NCBI GenBank assembly: GCA_963811685.1
Contig: CAWESK010000010.1
Coordinates: 248,001 to 312,000 of the forward strand
Reading direction: 5' to 3'
Source: CAIWHR01 sp963811685
Lineage (GTDB): Bacteria; Pseudomonadota; Gammaproteobacteria; Burkholderiales; Casimicrobiaceae
DNA length: 64,000 bases
Part shown: in pieces, positions 27,503 to 38,200 of the stretch
Position numbering within the stretch: position 1 is the stretch's first letter
How the letters are laid out: each line of letters starts with the position of its first letter
Made by a program: the position numbers and the translations under genes
The notes under the pieces: generated by a model
The model's input: the letters and a program-made list of their open reading frames with translations, nothing else
Told to the model about the DNA's origin: nothing
Databases searched by the model: none

Positions 27503-28378
27503 ATGTCGATCCTGGTCAACAAGGACACCAAGGTCATCACGCAGGGGATCACCGGCAAGACCGGGCAGTTCCACACGCGGATGTGCCGCGAGTACGCCAA
27601 CGGACGCAACTGTTTCGTCGCGGGCGTCAACCCGAAAAAGGCCGGCGAGGAATTCGAGGGCATCAGGATCCATGCGACGGTGAAAGAGGCGCGGGATGCC
27701 ACCGGCGCGACGGTCAGCGTCATCTATGTGCCGCCGCCGTTCGCCGCCGCGGCGATCGACGAGGCCGTCGATGCGGGGCTCGACCTCGTCGTCTGCATCA
27801 CCGAGGGAATCCCGGTGCGCGACATGATCCGCACGCGCTACCGGATGCAGGGAAAGCGCACGCTGCTGCTCGGCCCCAACTGCCCGGGAGTGATCACGCC
27901 CGACGAGATCAAGATCGGCATCATGCCCGGGCACATCCACATGAAAGGCCGCATCGGCGTCGTCTCGCGCTCGGGCACGCTCACCTACGAAGCCGTCGGG
28001 CAGCTCACCGAGCTCGGCCTCGGCCAGTCGACCGCGGTGGGCATCGGCGGCGATCCCGTCAACGGCCTCAAGCACATCGACATCCTCAAGCTCTTCAACG
28101 ACGACCCGGGCACCGATGCCGTCGTCATGATCGGCGAAATCGGCGGCGGCGACGAAGAGATGGCCGCGCTGTGGGCGAAGGATCACATGAAGAAGCCCGT
28201 CGTCGGTTTCATCGCCGGAGTCACCGCGCCGCCGGGCAAGCGGATGGGCCACGCAGGCGCCATCATCTCGGGCGGCAAGGGCACCGCGCAGGAAAAGCTC
28301 GCCGTGATGGACGCCTGCGGCATCAAGGTGACGCGCAATCCCGCGGAGATGGGCAAGCTGCTGCAGTCGGTTCTCTAG
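27503..28378 (+). CDS. sucD: Succinyl-CoA synthetase alpha subunit
   Basis: A 291-residue subunit that binds CoA and carries the phosphohistidine. It begins MSILVNKDTKVITQGITGKT and includes GPNCPGVITPDEIKIGIMPG, RSGTLTYEAV, and MGHAGAIISGGKGTA, where the histidine near residue 250 is the phosphorylated one. Length and order match a standard sucCD operon. The terC gene begins 8 nt after the stop and may be read on the same transcript. Confidence 0.97.
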   Translation: MSILVNKDTKVITQGITGKTGQFHTRMCREYANGRNCFVAGVNPKKAGEEFEGIRIHATVKEARDATGATVSVIYVPPPFAAAAIDEAVDAGLDLVVCITEGIPVRDMIRTRYRMQGKRTLLLGPNCPGVITPDEIKIGIMPGHIHMKGRIGVVSRSGTLTYEAVGQLTELGLGQSTAVGIGGDPVNGLKHIDILKLFNDDPGTDAVVMIGEIGGGDEEMAALWAKDHMKKPVVGFIAGVTAPPGKRMGHAGAIISGGKGTAQEKLAVMDACGIKVTRNPAEMGKLLQSVL

Positions 28379-28386
28379 CTCGCGTC

Positions 28387-29095
28387 TTGGACGCCGCCAC
28401 CGCCCTGCAGTTCGGGTCGCCGCAGTTCTGGGTCGCCGGACTCGAGATCATCGTCGTCAATATCCTGCTGTCCGGCGACAACGCGGTGGTGATCGCGCTC
28501 GCCTGCCGCAATCTGCCGAGGAAACAGCGGAGGCTCGGCATCTTCTACGGCGTGGTCGGCGCCGTCGTCCTGCGGGTCGTCCTCACGTTCTTCGCGGTGC
28601 AGCTGCTTCTGCTGCCGTACCTGCAGCTGATCGGCGCGGCGCTTCTCGTCTGGATCGGCATCAAGCTGATCGCCGAGGACGATGGCGACGGCGATCCCGC
28701 CGTGCAGGCGAGCGACCGGCTGCTCGCGGCGGTGAAGACCGTGATCGTCGCCGATCTCGTGATGAGCCTCGACAACGTCATCGGCGTCGCGGCCGCCGCC
28801 AAAGGCAACGTCGTGCTGCTCGTCTTCGGTCTCGTCGTCAGCATCCCGCTGGTGGTCATCGGGAGCCAGCTCATCATGAAGCTGATCGAGCGGCTTCCCT
28901 GGCTCGTCGTTGCCGGGGGCGGGCTCCTGGGCTACATCGCCGGGGAGATCGCGACCCACGATACGGCGGTGAAGCCCTGGATCGATGCGCACCTCGATCG
29001 AACTGCATTGGATCGTTCCGGTGGCAGGGGTCGTGGTGGTCGTCGCGGTCGGCATGTGGATGGTCCGCCGGGGCCGGAAAGCGGCGTCCTCCTGA
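28387..29095 (+). CDS. TerC-family integral membrane protein (one frameshift near the end)
   Basis: A TerC/YjbE-type membrane protein with about seven TM helices. The family signature GLEIIVVNILLSGDNAVVIALAC lies near residues 16-38 (seen as LSGDNAVVIALACRNLP), and its repeat counterpart IVADLVMSLDNVIGVAAAA is near 120. An extra G near 28996 breaks the frame; without it the last helix reads IELHWIVPVAGVVVVVAVG and the gene ends at TGA 29093-29095. TTG 28387 is taken as start because homologous sequence begins there. The family is linked to metal (manganese or calcium) export and tellurite resistance; the ion here is unknown. Confidence 0.85.
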
Positions 29096-29197
29096 AGGGG
29101 CGCCCAGGTCCCCACTCGCAACAAAGGCGGCGTCCCGTTACACTCGCGACCTGAATCGGCCGCACGGCCTTTCGCGCCCTCTCCCGACCAAGCCCCG

Positions 29198-30031
29198 ATG
29201 ACCGAGCACGCCGCGCTGGATTGCGCCACGTTGTCCCATCCCGGGATGGTCCGGTCGCACAACGAGGACTCGGTCTTCGTCGACGGCGACGCCGGGATCG
29301 CGATCCTCGCCGACGGCATGGGCGGCTACAACGCGGGCGAGGTCGCGAGCGGCATCGCCGTCAACGTCGTCAGCAACGGCATGCTGCCGGACCTGAGCTC
29401 CGGGCGCGAGCTGTCGAAGATCGACATCGCGAGCGGCCTCACGCACGCGGCGCTGCTCCTGCAGCAGCAGATCGCCGCGGCGAACAAGGGCATCTACGAA
29501 GCGGCGCAGGCGCGCCCCGAATGCGCCGGCATGGGCACGACGATCGTCACCGCCGTGTTCTGCGGCAACCGCGTCAGCATCGGCCACATCGGCGATTCGC
29601 GCTGCTATCGCCTCCGCGGCGACAAGTTCGAGCAGCTGACGCGCGACCACTCGCTCCTGCAGGAGCAGATCGACAGCGGCCAGCTGACGCAGGAGCAGGC
29701 GAAGTTCTCGCTCAACAAGAATCTGGTGACGCGCGCGCTCGGCATCGAGGCCATCGTGCCGGCGGACATCGTCGAGTACCGCGTCGAGGCGAACGACATC
29801 TATCTGCTCAACTCCGACGGCCTCACCGACATGGTCGAGCCGGAGATCATCCAGAAGATCGTCACCGAAAAGCGCACCGATCTCGCGCTCGCCGCCGCGG
29901 ATCTGATCGACATCGCGAACCAGAACGGCGGCCGCGACAACATTTCGGTCGTGCTGGTCCGCGTCCCGCCCGAATATCTTCCCTCGCCGGGGTGGGCGCA
30001 GCGCTTCCTGGCGAAGAAGAAATCGAAGTAG
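29198..30031 (+). CDS. PP2C-type Ser/Thr protein phosphatase (Stp1/PrpC-like)
   Basis: A 277-residue cytosolic metal-dependent phosphatase. All PP2C motifs are present: RSHNEDSVFVD, LADGMGGYNAGEVAS (metal-binding Asp-Gly), GMGTTIVTAVF, IGHIGDSRCYRLRG, NSDGLTDMVE and NGGRDNISVVLVRV. The frame is clean. The FHA gene follows after 8 nt, a pairing that recurs in bacterial Ser/Thr phospho-signalling, where a Hanks-type kinase is the usual third partner; no kinase is in this window. The pair stands between terC and the pilin gene. Confidence 0.93.
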   Translation: MTEHAALDCATLSHPGMVRSHNEDSVFVDGDAGIAILADGMGGYNAGEVASGIAVNVVSNGMLPDLSSGRELSKIDIASGLTHAALLLQQQIAAANKGIYEAAQARPECAGMGTTIVTAVFCGNRVSIGHIGDSRCYRLRGDKFEQLTRDHSLLQEQIDSGQLTQEQAKFSLNKNLVTRALGIEAIVPADIVEYRVEANDIYLLNSDGLTDMVEPEIIQKIVTEKRTDLALAAADLIDIANQNGGRDNISVVLVRVPPEYLPSPGWAQRFLAKKKSK

Positions 30032-30039
30032 GGGCCGCG

Positions 30040-30918
30040 GTGGGCAAGCTCGTCCTCTATCTCGCCGACGGCACGACGCTCGACATCCGTCTCGCGCGCG
30101 AGCGAATCACGATCGGACGGCGCGCCGACAACGACGTGTGCCTGCCGTATCCCGCCGTCAGCGGCGAGCATGCCGCCGTGGTGACGATCCTGTCGGACTC
30201 GTTCCTCGAGGATCTGGGAAGCACGAACGGAACGCTCGTCAACGGCAAGACGATCGCCAAGCATTTCCTGCGCGACCGCGACCAGATCGACATCGGCCGG
30301 CAGAAGCTCGTCTACGTCGCCGACGAATCGGTGCAGCTCGAAGCCGGGCCGCAGTCGCTCGGCCGGCTCGAGGCGCAGCTCTACGGCGAGCGCGTCGAAG
30401 CGGTGAAGCCTCCGCCGAGCATCGTCGTCCCGGATGCGGGTCCGGCCGCGGGCAGCCGCGACCCCAAGCCTGCGCCGAGTGGGGCGTCGAGGCTCGATAT
30501 CGATCGCTTCGTCTCGGCGGAGCTTGCGTCATCGCCGCATCCCGTGGGTGGCGGACATGCGCAGGCGAATGCACCGGCGTCCGCAAGCGCTCCCGTTTCC
30601 GCACCGGAGCCCGTGCGCGCAGTCGCTGCGGAACCGGAAGCGCCGACGCCCGCGATTCGCGTGCTGACCGGCCCCAGCGCGGGTCGGGAGCTCGCGCTCG
30701 ACAAGGACGAGATGGCCGTGGGTCGCGTCGGCGTCCAGGTGGCGGCGGTGCGGCGCACTAAAGGCGAGTACCGGCTCGTTCCCCTCGAAGGCGCAACGCC
30801 CCCGAGCGTCAATGGCGCCGCGGTGCCCGCGGACGGGCTCCCGTTGAAATCCGGCGATTTTTTCGAGGTCGCCGGCGTGCGTCTCGAAATGATCGAGCGT
30901 CCGAGCCGGCCGGCCTAG
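30040..30918 (+). CDS. FHA-domain protein with two FHA-like domains
   Basis: 292 residues from GTG 30040, 8 nt after the phosphatase. Residues about 5-95 form a canonical FHA domain: ITIGRRADNDVCLPYPAVSG, EHAAV and LGSTNGTLVNGK, with the phosphothreonine-binding Arg, Ser/His and Asn residues in place. A Pro/Ala-rich linker (about 125-205) leads to a second, more divergent FHA-like fold (IRVLTGPSAGRELALDKDEM, VNGAAV, PLKSGDFFEV). No membrane segment is seen. It probably reads phosphothreonine marks that the PP2C enzyme removes. The bound partner is unknown. Confidence 0.88.
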   Translation: MGKLVLYLADGTTLDIRLARERITIGRRADNDVCLPYPAVSGEHAAVVTILSDSFLEDLGSTNGTLVNGKTIAKHFLRDRDQIDIGRQKLVYVADESVQLEAGPQSLGRLEAQLYGERVEAVKPPPSIVVPDAGPAAGSRDPKPAPSGASRLDIDRFVSAELASSPHPVGGGHAQANAPASASAPVSAPEPVRAVAAEPEAPTPAIRVLTGPSAGRELALDKDEMAVGRVGVQVAAVRRTKGEYRLVPLEGATPPSVNGAAVPADGLPLKSGDFFEVAGVRLEMIERPSRPA

Positions 30919-31150
30919 TCGATTCGCGCCGCCGAAAGCGTCGCGCGAGACTGACGCCCGCGGGCACCCCCCTGACGCTGCGCGTCACGCGGAACGCCCG
31001 GCGGCCCGTTCGGGATGCGTTTTCTCGCTCGCTTTCGCCGAATCCGAGGCTCGCGAGACGTGACTTCACGTTGGCTACAATGCCAATAAACATAAAATAA
31101 ACATAGAGTTGACGCGTCGCAACGAAACAACGTCGGGCGACGGCGACATT

Positions 31151-31166
31151 TGGCACACCCCTTGCT
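31151..31166 (+). promoter_or_regulatory. Sigma54 (-24/-12) promoter of the pilin gene
   Basis: TGGCACACCCCTTGCT matches the RpoN consensus TGGCAC-N5-TTGCT exactly at its invariant positions (GG and GC 10 bp apart). It lies 67 bp upstream of the pilin ATG. RpoN with a PilS/PilR-type activator is the known control of pilA in many proteobacteria. The preceding 230 bp (30919-31150) hold no gene and are the place to look for activator sites; they include an AT-rich patch at about 31085-31105. Confidence 0.85.
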
Positions 31167-31232
31167 CGATAGGAGCCAGCATCGCTGGATGCGTGGGCAC
31201 GGAGTCGTCATTCACCTAACGGAGACAGGACA

Positions 31233-31697
31233 ATGAAACGTATTCAACGAGGCTTTACGCTGATCGAACTGATGATCGTGGTTGCGATCATCGGCATCCT
31301 GGCGGCCATCGCCATTCCGCAGTACCAGGACTACATCGCGCGCTCGCAGGTCGGCGAAGCGCTGAGCCTGATGGACGGGCTGAAGACGCCGGTCGGCGAG
31401 TGCATCAACCTGGAAGGCGCGCATTAATGCCAATTGCAGCCTTGGGCAGCGAGACGCAGTCCGCGGGATCGCTGCCGAAAGCCAATGACCGACACGACCG
31501 GCATCTATGTCGCAAGTGTCGACATTCAGAGCGGCGTCATGGGCGCACGATGGGCGCTGCGCTCGCCCGGTCTCCGCTCTGGTCCAGAATGGACCGTCTT
31601 CATGACGCCGACGCTGGCGACGACGGATCCGGCTTCGATGGTCTGGACGTGCTCGAGCGCTTTGACCACCAAGTACGTTCCGTCGATCTGCCGTTAA
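31233..31697 (+). CDS. pilA: Type IV pilin PilA (frameshifted in its middle)
   Basis: The major type IV pilus subunit. It begins MKRIQRGFTLIELMIVVAII: a short basic leader, prepilin peptidase site G|FTLIE with Glu5, then the long hydrophobic helix and QYQDYIARSQVGEALSL. The C-terminal part VWTCSSALTTKYVPSIC supplies the two cysteines of the disulfide D-region and ends at TAA 31695-31697. Between about 31415 and 31600 at least two frame changes are needed (AGSLPKAND, GIYVASVDIQSGV lie in different frames). The total length of about 155 residues is normal. RBS GGAGACAGG precedes ATG 31233. Expression is expected to be RpoN-dependent. Confidence 0.9.
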
Positions 31698-31752
31698 CGT
31701 AATCTGAAACCAGCCGGCAGCGCAGTCATCTGCCGATCGGGCTTCACGCAAG

Positions 31753-31779
31753 GGCCGCCGCGAGGCGGCCTTTGTTTTT
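31753..31779 (+). terminator. Rho-independent terminator of pilA
   Basis: GGCCGCC (31753-31759), a 4-nt loop and GGCGGCC (31764-31770) are followed by TTTGTTTTT. It lies 55 bp after the pilin stop. Confidence 0.9.
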
Positions 31780-31846
31780 GGGGCGCTCCCGTCGCGCGGT
31801 CGGGCGTGTACCATGAAGAGCTACAGTCATCGCGGCGAGGTGGGTG

Positions 31847-32562
31847 ATGGTGTTGGCGCGGTTCCTGAAGCAACTGATCACTGCCGAGAAGCCGTCACCG
31901 GTGGTGGCGGGCGATCGGCGACTGGATGAAATGCGACGGGATGACCGTCCTCGCGTCCTCAACGTCGGTGGCGGCAGCAAGAGCATTCCGATTCCGGCGC
32001 ACTACGCCGGATGGAATCATCTGCTGCTCGACATCGATCCGCGGGGGAACCCTGATGTCGTCTGCGATGCGCGGGAACTCGATCTGCTCGAGCCGAATCA
32101 GTTCGACGCAATCTACTGCTCCCACAACCTGGAGCATTACTACAAGCACGACGGCGCCGACAGTTCTGAAGGGTATTCCTGCATGTCGCTGAAGCCGGAC
32201 GGCTTTCGCCGAATTGCGTGTGCCGGACATGAAGGTCGTGATGCGGGCGTTCGTCGAAATGGCATCATGACGGTGATCGATGGACATGGTCTCTCTGTGT
32301 CGCCCGCGGGTCCAATTGCGGTCGCGACGTCATCTATGATGCTGGAGGCGTGGAAATCGAGCGCTCGGTCGGACGACTTGCTACGCGCACAAGACGGGCT
32401 TCACGCCGTATTCACGATCAATGGTGCCTCGAGAAGGCCGGTTTCGAACGATATACGTCCGCCACCTGAGGCGGCGCTCGAAGTTCGCAGCGTTTGCATT
32501 CAAGGGCCGAGCCGACAAGCGGCATTTGCGTTGCATCGGGTCTGCCTGCGATCGCGCTCTAG
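31847..32562 (+). CDS. SAM-dependent methyltransferase (frameshifted)
   Basis: A class I methyltransferase of about 238 residues. The intact first third reads RPRVLNVGGGSKSIPIPAHY (motif I), HLLLDIDPRGNPDVVCDARE and FDAIYCSHNLEHYYKHD, typical of methyltransferases next to sugar or pilin genes. From about 32160 on, several frames must be joined (LKPDGF, IRVPDMKVVMRAFVENG, VSPAGPIAVRDVIYG, KTGFTPYSL, LEKAGFERYTSATYEA, ending GLPAIAL at TAG 32560-32562). GAGG precedes ATG 31847. Its position after pilA, where many Burkholderiales carry a pilin O-oligosaccharyltransferase, hints at pilus or glycan modification, but this is speculative. Confidence 0.7.
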
Positions 32563-32582
32563 CGCGGCAGAGAATCGCCGGC

Positions 32583-33043
32583 TCATCGACCGGTGCTCCC
32601 GAACCCGCCGCGCCGCGCGAGCTCTCCGCGAATTCGTCGACGACCTCGAACGCTGCCGTGCACGACGGGAACGATGACGAGCTGCGCAAGCCGCTCCATC
32701 GGCTGCAGCGCGTAGTGGTGCTCGCCGCGGTTCCAGCAGCTCACCATCAGCTGGCCCTGATAGTCGGAATCGATGAGGCCGACGAGATTGCCGAGCACGA
32801 TGCCGTGCTTGTGACCGAGGCCCGAGCGCGGCAGGATCAGCGCGGCGAGGCCCGGCGTCGGCGATGTGAATCGCGATGCCGGTCGGCACGAGCTCGACTT
32901 GCCCGGGCGCCAGCGTGATCGGAGCATCGATGCACGCACGAAGGTCCATGCCGGCCGAGCCCAGCGTCGCATAAGCCGGCAGGTGGGGGCGAATCCGCTC
33001 GTCGACGATCCTGACGGCGATGCGCGTGGTGACGCGCGCTCAT
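32583..33043 (-). CDS. dut: dUTP diphosphatase (frameshifted)
   Basis: Trimeric dUTPase hydrolysing dUTP to dUMP and PPi, keeping uracil out of DNA. The motifs are readable across frames: AYATLGSAGMDLRAC (motif 1), LILPRSGLGHKHGIVLGN (2), GLIDSDYQGQLMV (3), QPMERLAQLVIVPVVH (4) and the C-terminal arm GGFGSTGR (5). Insertions near 33033, 32863 and 32660 and a deletion near 32603 break the frame. The corrected length is about 152 residues, as expected. ATG 33043 overlaps the coaBC stop (ATGA), the usual dfp-dut arrangement. As an essential gene it must be functional, which supports sequencing error as the cause. Confidence 0.9.
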
Positions 33044-34234
33044 CCGAGCGCGCTTCGCGATCTCGGCGACGAGCCGCCGCGCGAGCGCGAGCTTGTCCAT
33101 CTTCGGCAGCGGATAAGCGCCCCGCATCGTCGAGCAGCGTGACCTCGTTGTCGTCGCTGCCGAACGCATCCTGTGCGCGGTTGGCGACGAGCAGCGGAAT
33201 CTTCTTGCGCCGGCGCTTTTCTTCGCCCTGCCGTTCGACGTCGTGGCTCTCGGCGGCGAAGCCGACGCAATAGGGCGCGTCCGGCCGCGCGGCGACGGTC
33301 GCGAGAATGTCGATCGTGGGTTTCAGCGTGAGCGTCAGCGGCGCGCCGTCCTTCTTGATCTTGGTCGCGGAGGGCGCTTTCGGGCGTGTAGTCGGCGACC
33401 GCGGCGACCGCGACGAAGACGTCGAACGCGGTCACGCGGTCGAAGACTGCGGCGGCCATCTCGGCCGCGCTCACGACGTCGACGCGCTCGACATTCGCGG
33501 GCGAGCGCAACGTCGTCGGGCCGGCGACCAGCGTCACCGCCGCCCCGGCTTCCGCAGCCGCCTGCGCGATCGCGAAGCCCATCTTGCCGGAGCTCGTGTT
33601 GGTGATCCCGCGCACGGGATCGATCGCCTCGAACGTCGGGCCGGCGGTGATCAGCACGCGCTTGCCGGCCAGCACCTTCGGCTGCGCCCACGCGACGACC
33701 GCCGCGAAGATCTCGTCGGGCTCCTGCATCCGGCCTTCACCGGTCTCGCCGCACGCCTGGTCGCCCACGCCCGGTCCGAGCACGATCACGCCGTCGGCGA
33801 CGAGCCGCGCGACGTTGCGCTGATTCGCCGCGTTCGCCCACATCTGGCGATTCATCGCCGGCGCGACGAACAGCGCGCAGTCGCGGGCGAGCGTCAGCGT
33901 CGACAGCAGATCGTCGGCATGGCCGTTGGCGATCTTGGCGAGAAAATCGGCCGAGGCGGGCGCGACGACGATCGCATTGGCGCCGCGCGAAATATCGATG
34001 TGCCCCATGCCGTTCGCCGCGCCCGAGGCCCACAGATCGGTCGAGCACCGGCTTCCCGGACAGCGCCTGCAGCGTCATCGGCGTGATGAAGCGGCATGCG
34101 CCGGCGGTCATCACGACATCGACGGCAACGTCCGCCTTGACGAAGAGACGCGTGAGCTCGGCGGCCTTGTACGCGGCGATGCCGCCGGTCAGTCCCAGCA
34201 CGATGCGGGTGAGAGGCGGGGGCGAAGTGATCAT
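33040..34234 (-). CDS. coaBC: Bifunctional phosphopantothenoylcysteine decarboxylase/synthetase (frameshifted)
   Basis: Coenzyme A synthesis: CoaC decarboxylates and CoaB ligates cysteine to phosphopantothenate. It begins MITSPPPLTRIVLGLTGGIA, the flavodoxin-like FMN fold, followed by HIDISRGANAIVVAPASADF (catalytic His region) and APAMNRQMWANAANQRN, which includes the conserved Asn. The CoaB half has VLITAGPTFEAIDPVRGITN and GKMGFAIAQAAAEAGAAVTL. Single insertions near 34040, 33380, 33118 and 33055 interrupt it; corrected length is about 397 residues. dut overlaps its end, and radC is divergent 89 bp away. Confidence 0.92.
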
Positions 34235-34323
34235 CCTTGCGGCCGATACGATGGAAGACGCGCGAAGTTTACACTGCCGCCGGTCACGATCTCGCCGACC
34301 ATTCGCTCGGCAAAGGGAGCACG

Positions 34324-34998
34324 ATGGGCATCGCGCAATGGCCTTCTCGTGAACGCCCGCGCGAGCGCCTGCTCGCGCAGGGGGCGGCGGCGCTTTCCGA
34401 CGCCGAGCTGCTGGCGTTGATCGTGCGCACGGGCGTTGCCGGCAAGAGCGCGCTCGACATCGCGCGCGACGCGATCGCGCGTTTCGGCGGACTGACTGGC
34501 CTTCTAGCTGCGTCCGTCTCCGAATTGTCCGCCGTTCGCGGATTCGGCCCGGCACGCTCGGCGGTCGTCGCGAGCGTCGTCGAGCTCGCGCGGCGCGTGC
34601 TCGCCGAAGAGGCGGCCACCTGCGATGCGCTCGTGTCGCCGCAGGCGGTGCGCGATTACCTGCGGCTCTCGCTCGGCGGCCGTCCCTACGAAGTGTTCAT
34701 CGGATTGTTCCTCGACAGCCAGAATCGCGTGCTCGCGGCGGAGGAGCTCTTTCGCGGGCACGCTGGCGCAGACCAGCGTCTATCCGCGCGAGGTCGTCAA
34801 GGCGGCGCTCGCCAGAAATGCAGCGGCGATGATCTTCGCGCACAACCATCCGTCCGGCGTCGCCGAGCCCTCCGCGCCGACGAATTGCTGACGCAGGCGC
34901 TCAAGCAGGCGCTCGCGCTGGTCGACATTCGCACGCTCGACCATTTCGTCGTTGCCGGGGGACGTCTCACGTCGTTCGCGGAGCGCGGCTTGCTTTGA
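34324..34998 (+). CDS. radC: RadC-family JAB metalloprotein (two compensating frameshifts)
   Basis: About 224 residues. N-terminal helix-hairpin-helix region RPRERLLAQGAAALSDAELL, then GPARSAVVASVVELARR, and the JAMM/JAB zinc motif HNHPSG with the following Asp (AADELLTQALKQAL). An extra G at 34756-34758 and a missing G near 34874-34877 shift the frame in between; the JAMM motif itself lies in the shifted section. RadC was once thought to be a DNA-repair protein; its molecular role remains uncertain. It faces coaBC, a common arrangement. Downstream the expected rpmB is displaced by 6 kb of extra genes. Confidence 0.9.
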   Translation: MGIAQWPSRERPRERLLAQGAAALSDAELLALIVRTGVAGKSALDIARDAIARFGGLTGLLAASVSELSAVRGFGPARSAVVASVVELARRVLAEEAATCDALVSPQAVRDYLRLSLGGRPYEVFIGLFLDSQNRVLAAEELFRGHAGADQRLSARGRQGGARQKCSGDDLRAQPSVRRRRALRADELLTQALKQALALVDIRTLDHFVVAGGRLTSFAERGLL

Positions 34999-35255
34999 CA
35001 CGTCAATGCGCGCAGATACACGAGACGCCATGCATGGGCGCTAAACGCCATGGCATGGTTGTTGCTCGACTTCTTTGTTGCTCACAACAGACGACAGGGC
35101 CGGTCAACGCCCGCCACCGCGGGCCGTGACCTATGGCGCGACGAACACTTAATCGAGCCGGAAACAGTTGAAAGCAACGACGACAATCGAACGCCTGCAG
35201 CGGCCGACCGTATGGCGAGCCCCGTATTTTGTGCACGACAGATAGCGCCTTTTTT

Positions 35256-38200
35256 ATGTCGACGCGAAATTTGCCCGGGTACCGTCGCGCGATCGTGGCG
35301 TCATCCTGTCGTCGCGCTCTTGAGAGCATTTGCCGGCGGCTCCTGATCGCAGTTCTGGGCGGCTGGACGCTCGTTGCGCACGCCTACGTGCCCTTTACCG
35401 GCGCGACCGCGATCGATGCCGGTTCTGGCAGCTTTCATTCATGCGCGGTGGTCGGCGGAGCAGCGAAGTGCTGGGGGGACAACGGCGGCGGCCAACTGGG
35501 CGACGGTACGACCACCCCGTCGCCGACACCCATCCAGGTCAGCGGCCTGACCAGCGGCGTCACGGCGGTTGCGGTCGGCGACGTTCATAGCTGTGCGCTG
35601 ATCACGGGCGGCGCCGTCAAATGCTGGGGAGCGAACATCTCGGGCCAGCTCGGGGACGGCAGCATTACGCAGCGCCTGACGCCGGTTGCCGTAACGGGCC
35701 TGGCGAGCGGCGTGACGGCGATTGTCGCCGGATCGGCGCACACGTGCGCGCTGATCGGCGGCGGCACCGTGAAGTGCTGGGGCGCCAACAACGTGCGGCC
35801 AGCTCGGCGACAATTCGACGACGCAGCGTCTGACCCCAACCGCCGTGTTCGGACTCTCGAATGTGACGGCGATCACGGCAGGCCAGTCTCACACCTGCGC
35901 GGTGACAACCGCGGGTGCCGTCAAGTGCTGGGGCTCCAACGCAAGCGGCCAGCTCGGCGACAACTCGATCACCAACCGTCACGCGCCGGTCAGCGTCAGT
36001 CGGCATCACCAGCGGCGCGACGGCGGTTGCCGGCGGCAACGCAGCACACCTGCGCGCTGGTCAGCGGCGGCGTCAAATGCTGGGGATCAACTCGCCGGGC
36101 AGGTCGGCGACAACTCGCAGACGCAGCGCTGCACGCCCGTCGATGTCACGGGCCTCACGAGCGGCGTGACGGCGATCGCGACCGGCTACTCGCACAGTTG
36201 CGCGCGACTTGACGGCGACGGGCGTTCAAGTGCTGGGGCATCAACCTGCATGGGGAGCTCGGCGACGGCACGCTTGTCGCGCAACGACTGACGCCGGTCG
36301 ACGTCTTCGGCTTGACCAGCGGCGTACGGCGCAATCACCGCGGAAATCGGCACACGTGCGCGCTGACCGGCGGCGGCGCGGTGAGCTGCTGGGGCGACGA
36401 CAGTTCCGGCCAGCTCGGCGACAACGGCACGGCGACAGCGCTGACTCCGACCCTGGTGAACGGTCAGCCGACGGTGAGAGGCGATGTCCGCCGGCGGCTT
36501 GCATACCTGCGCGATCGTGGGGTCCGGTGGCGGTCAAGTGCTGGGGATCGAACGATCAAGGCCAGCTGGGCGACAACTCGATCGCGCAACGCCTGACCCC
36601 GGTCGACGTCGTCGGGCTCGCCGGCGGTGTTGCCGCAGTCGCAACCGGCGCCAGTCACTCCTGCGCGCTGACGACGGCGGGCGGCGTCAAATGCTGGGGC
36701 GACAACACCTACGGTCAGCTCGGCGACAACACGCAGACGCAGCGGCTCACGCCGGTCAACGTCAGTGGATTGGCAAGCGGCGTGAAGGCGATCGCGGCCG
36801 GAGACAACCACACCTGCGCGCTGACGAATGCCGGCGGAGTCAAGTGCTGGGGACAGAACAGCACGGGCCAGATCGGTGACGGCACCTTCAACAATGTACG
36901 CTACGGCCGGTCGATGTCATCGGATTGACGAGCGGCGTGACGGCGATCGAGGCCGGCGCGTCGCATCACCTGCGCGGTCACGGCAAGCAGCGGCGTCAAG
37001 TGCTGGGGCTGGAACGGCTTCGGCCAGCTCGGCGACAACTCGAACACGGAACGCAACACGCCGGTCGACGTCAACGGTTTGACGAGCGGCGTCAGCGGCA
37101 TCGCCGTCGGGCAATACCACAGCTGCGCGCTGGTCGGCGCCGGCGTCAAATGCTGGGGCTGGAACGATTATGGCCAGGTCGGCGACAACACGAGCGGGAC
37201 GCCGCGGCTGACGCCGGTCAATGTGCTCGGCCTCGCGAGCGGCGTGTCGGGAATCGCCGCGGGCAATGGCCACACGTGCGCGGTGCCTGACGGGTGGCGG
37301 CGTCAAGTGCTGGGGCGACAATACCTACGGCCAGGTCGGCGACGGAACGTCGGCCAATACGCGCCTCGCGCCGGTCGATGTTGCCGGCGTGAGCGCGCGT
37401 CGACCGTGGTCGCCGGAGGCTTGCATACCTGCGCGCGGGTTGGCGGCGGACTCGCGTGCTGGGGACTCAACAGCAATGGCCAGCTGGGCGACAACTCGGT
37501 CACCGAACGCGACAATGCGGTCGATGTCTTCGGCCTCGCAGCGCTGGGTCTCGTCAGCGGCGGCGGCACACACTCCTGCGCGCTGACGGTCGGCGGCGGC
37601 GTTCGCTGCTGGGGCGGAAACGCGTCGGGCCAGCTCGGCGACGGCACCACGAGCTATGAGGTCGCCACTGACGACGCCGACCGGCATCACGAGCGGCGCC
37701 ACGGCGGTCGCAGCGGGAAACAATCACAGTTGCGCCATCGTCGCGGGCGGAGGCAAGTGCTGGGGCGACAACTCCTTCGGCCAGCTCGGCGACGACACGC
37801 AGTTCCAGCGCCTGACTCCGGTCGATGTCAGCGGCCTCGCCGGCGCACGGCGATCATGGCGAGCGTCGGCGGCGACCATACGTGCGCGATCGTCGGCGGG
37901 CGGCGGCGCGATGTGCTGGGGAAGCAACGGCAACGGCCAGCTCGGCGACGACTCGATCACCCAGCGGCTGACGCCGGTACCCGTCAGCGGCCTCGCGAGC
38001 GGCGTGACCGCGATCTCGCGGCAGGCCAATTCCACACGTGCGCGGTCACGAGCGGCGGCGTCAAATGCTGGGGATTCAACGCCAACGGCCAGATCGGCGA
38101 CGGCACGCACGACGCAGACGATTCACGCCGGTCGATGTCAGCGGCTTGACCAGCGGTAGCGGTGCGACGGCGATCGCGGCCGGGCTTACGCACAGCTGCG

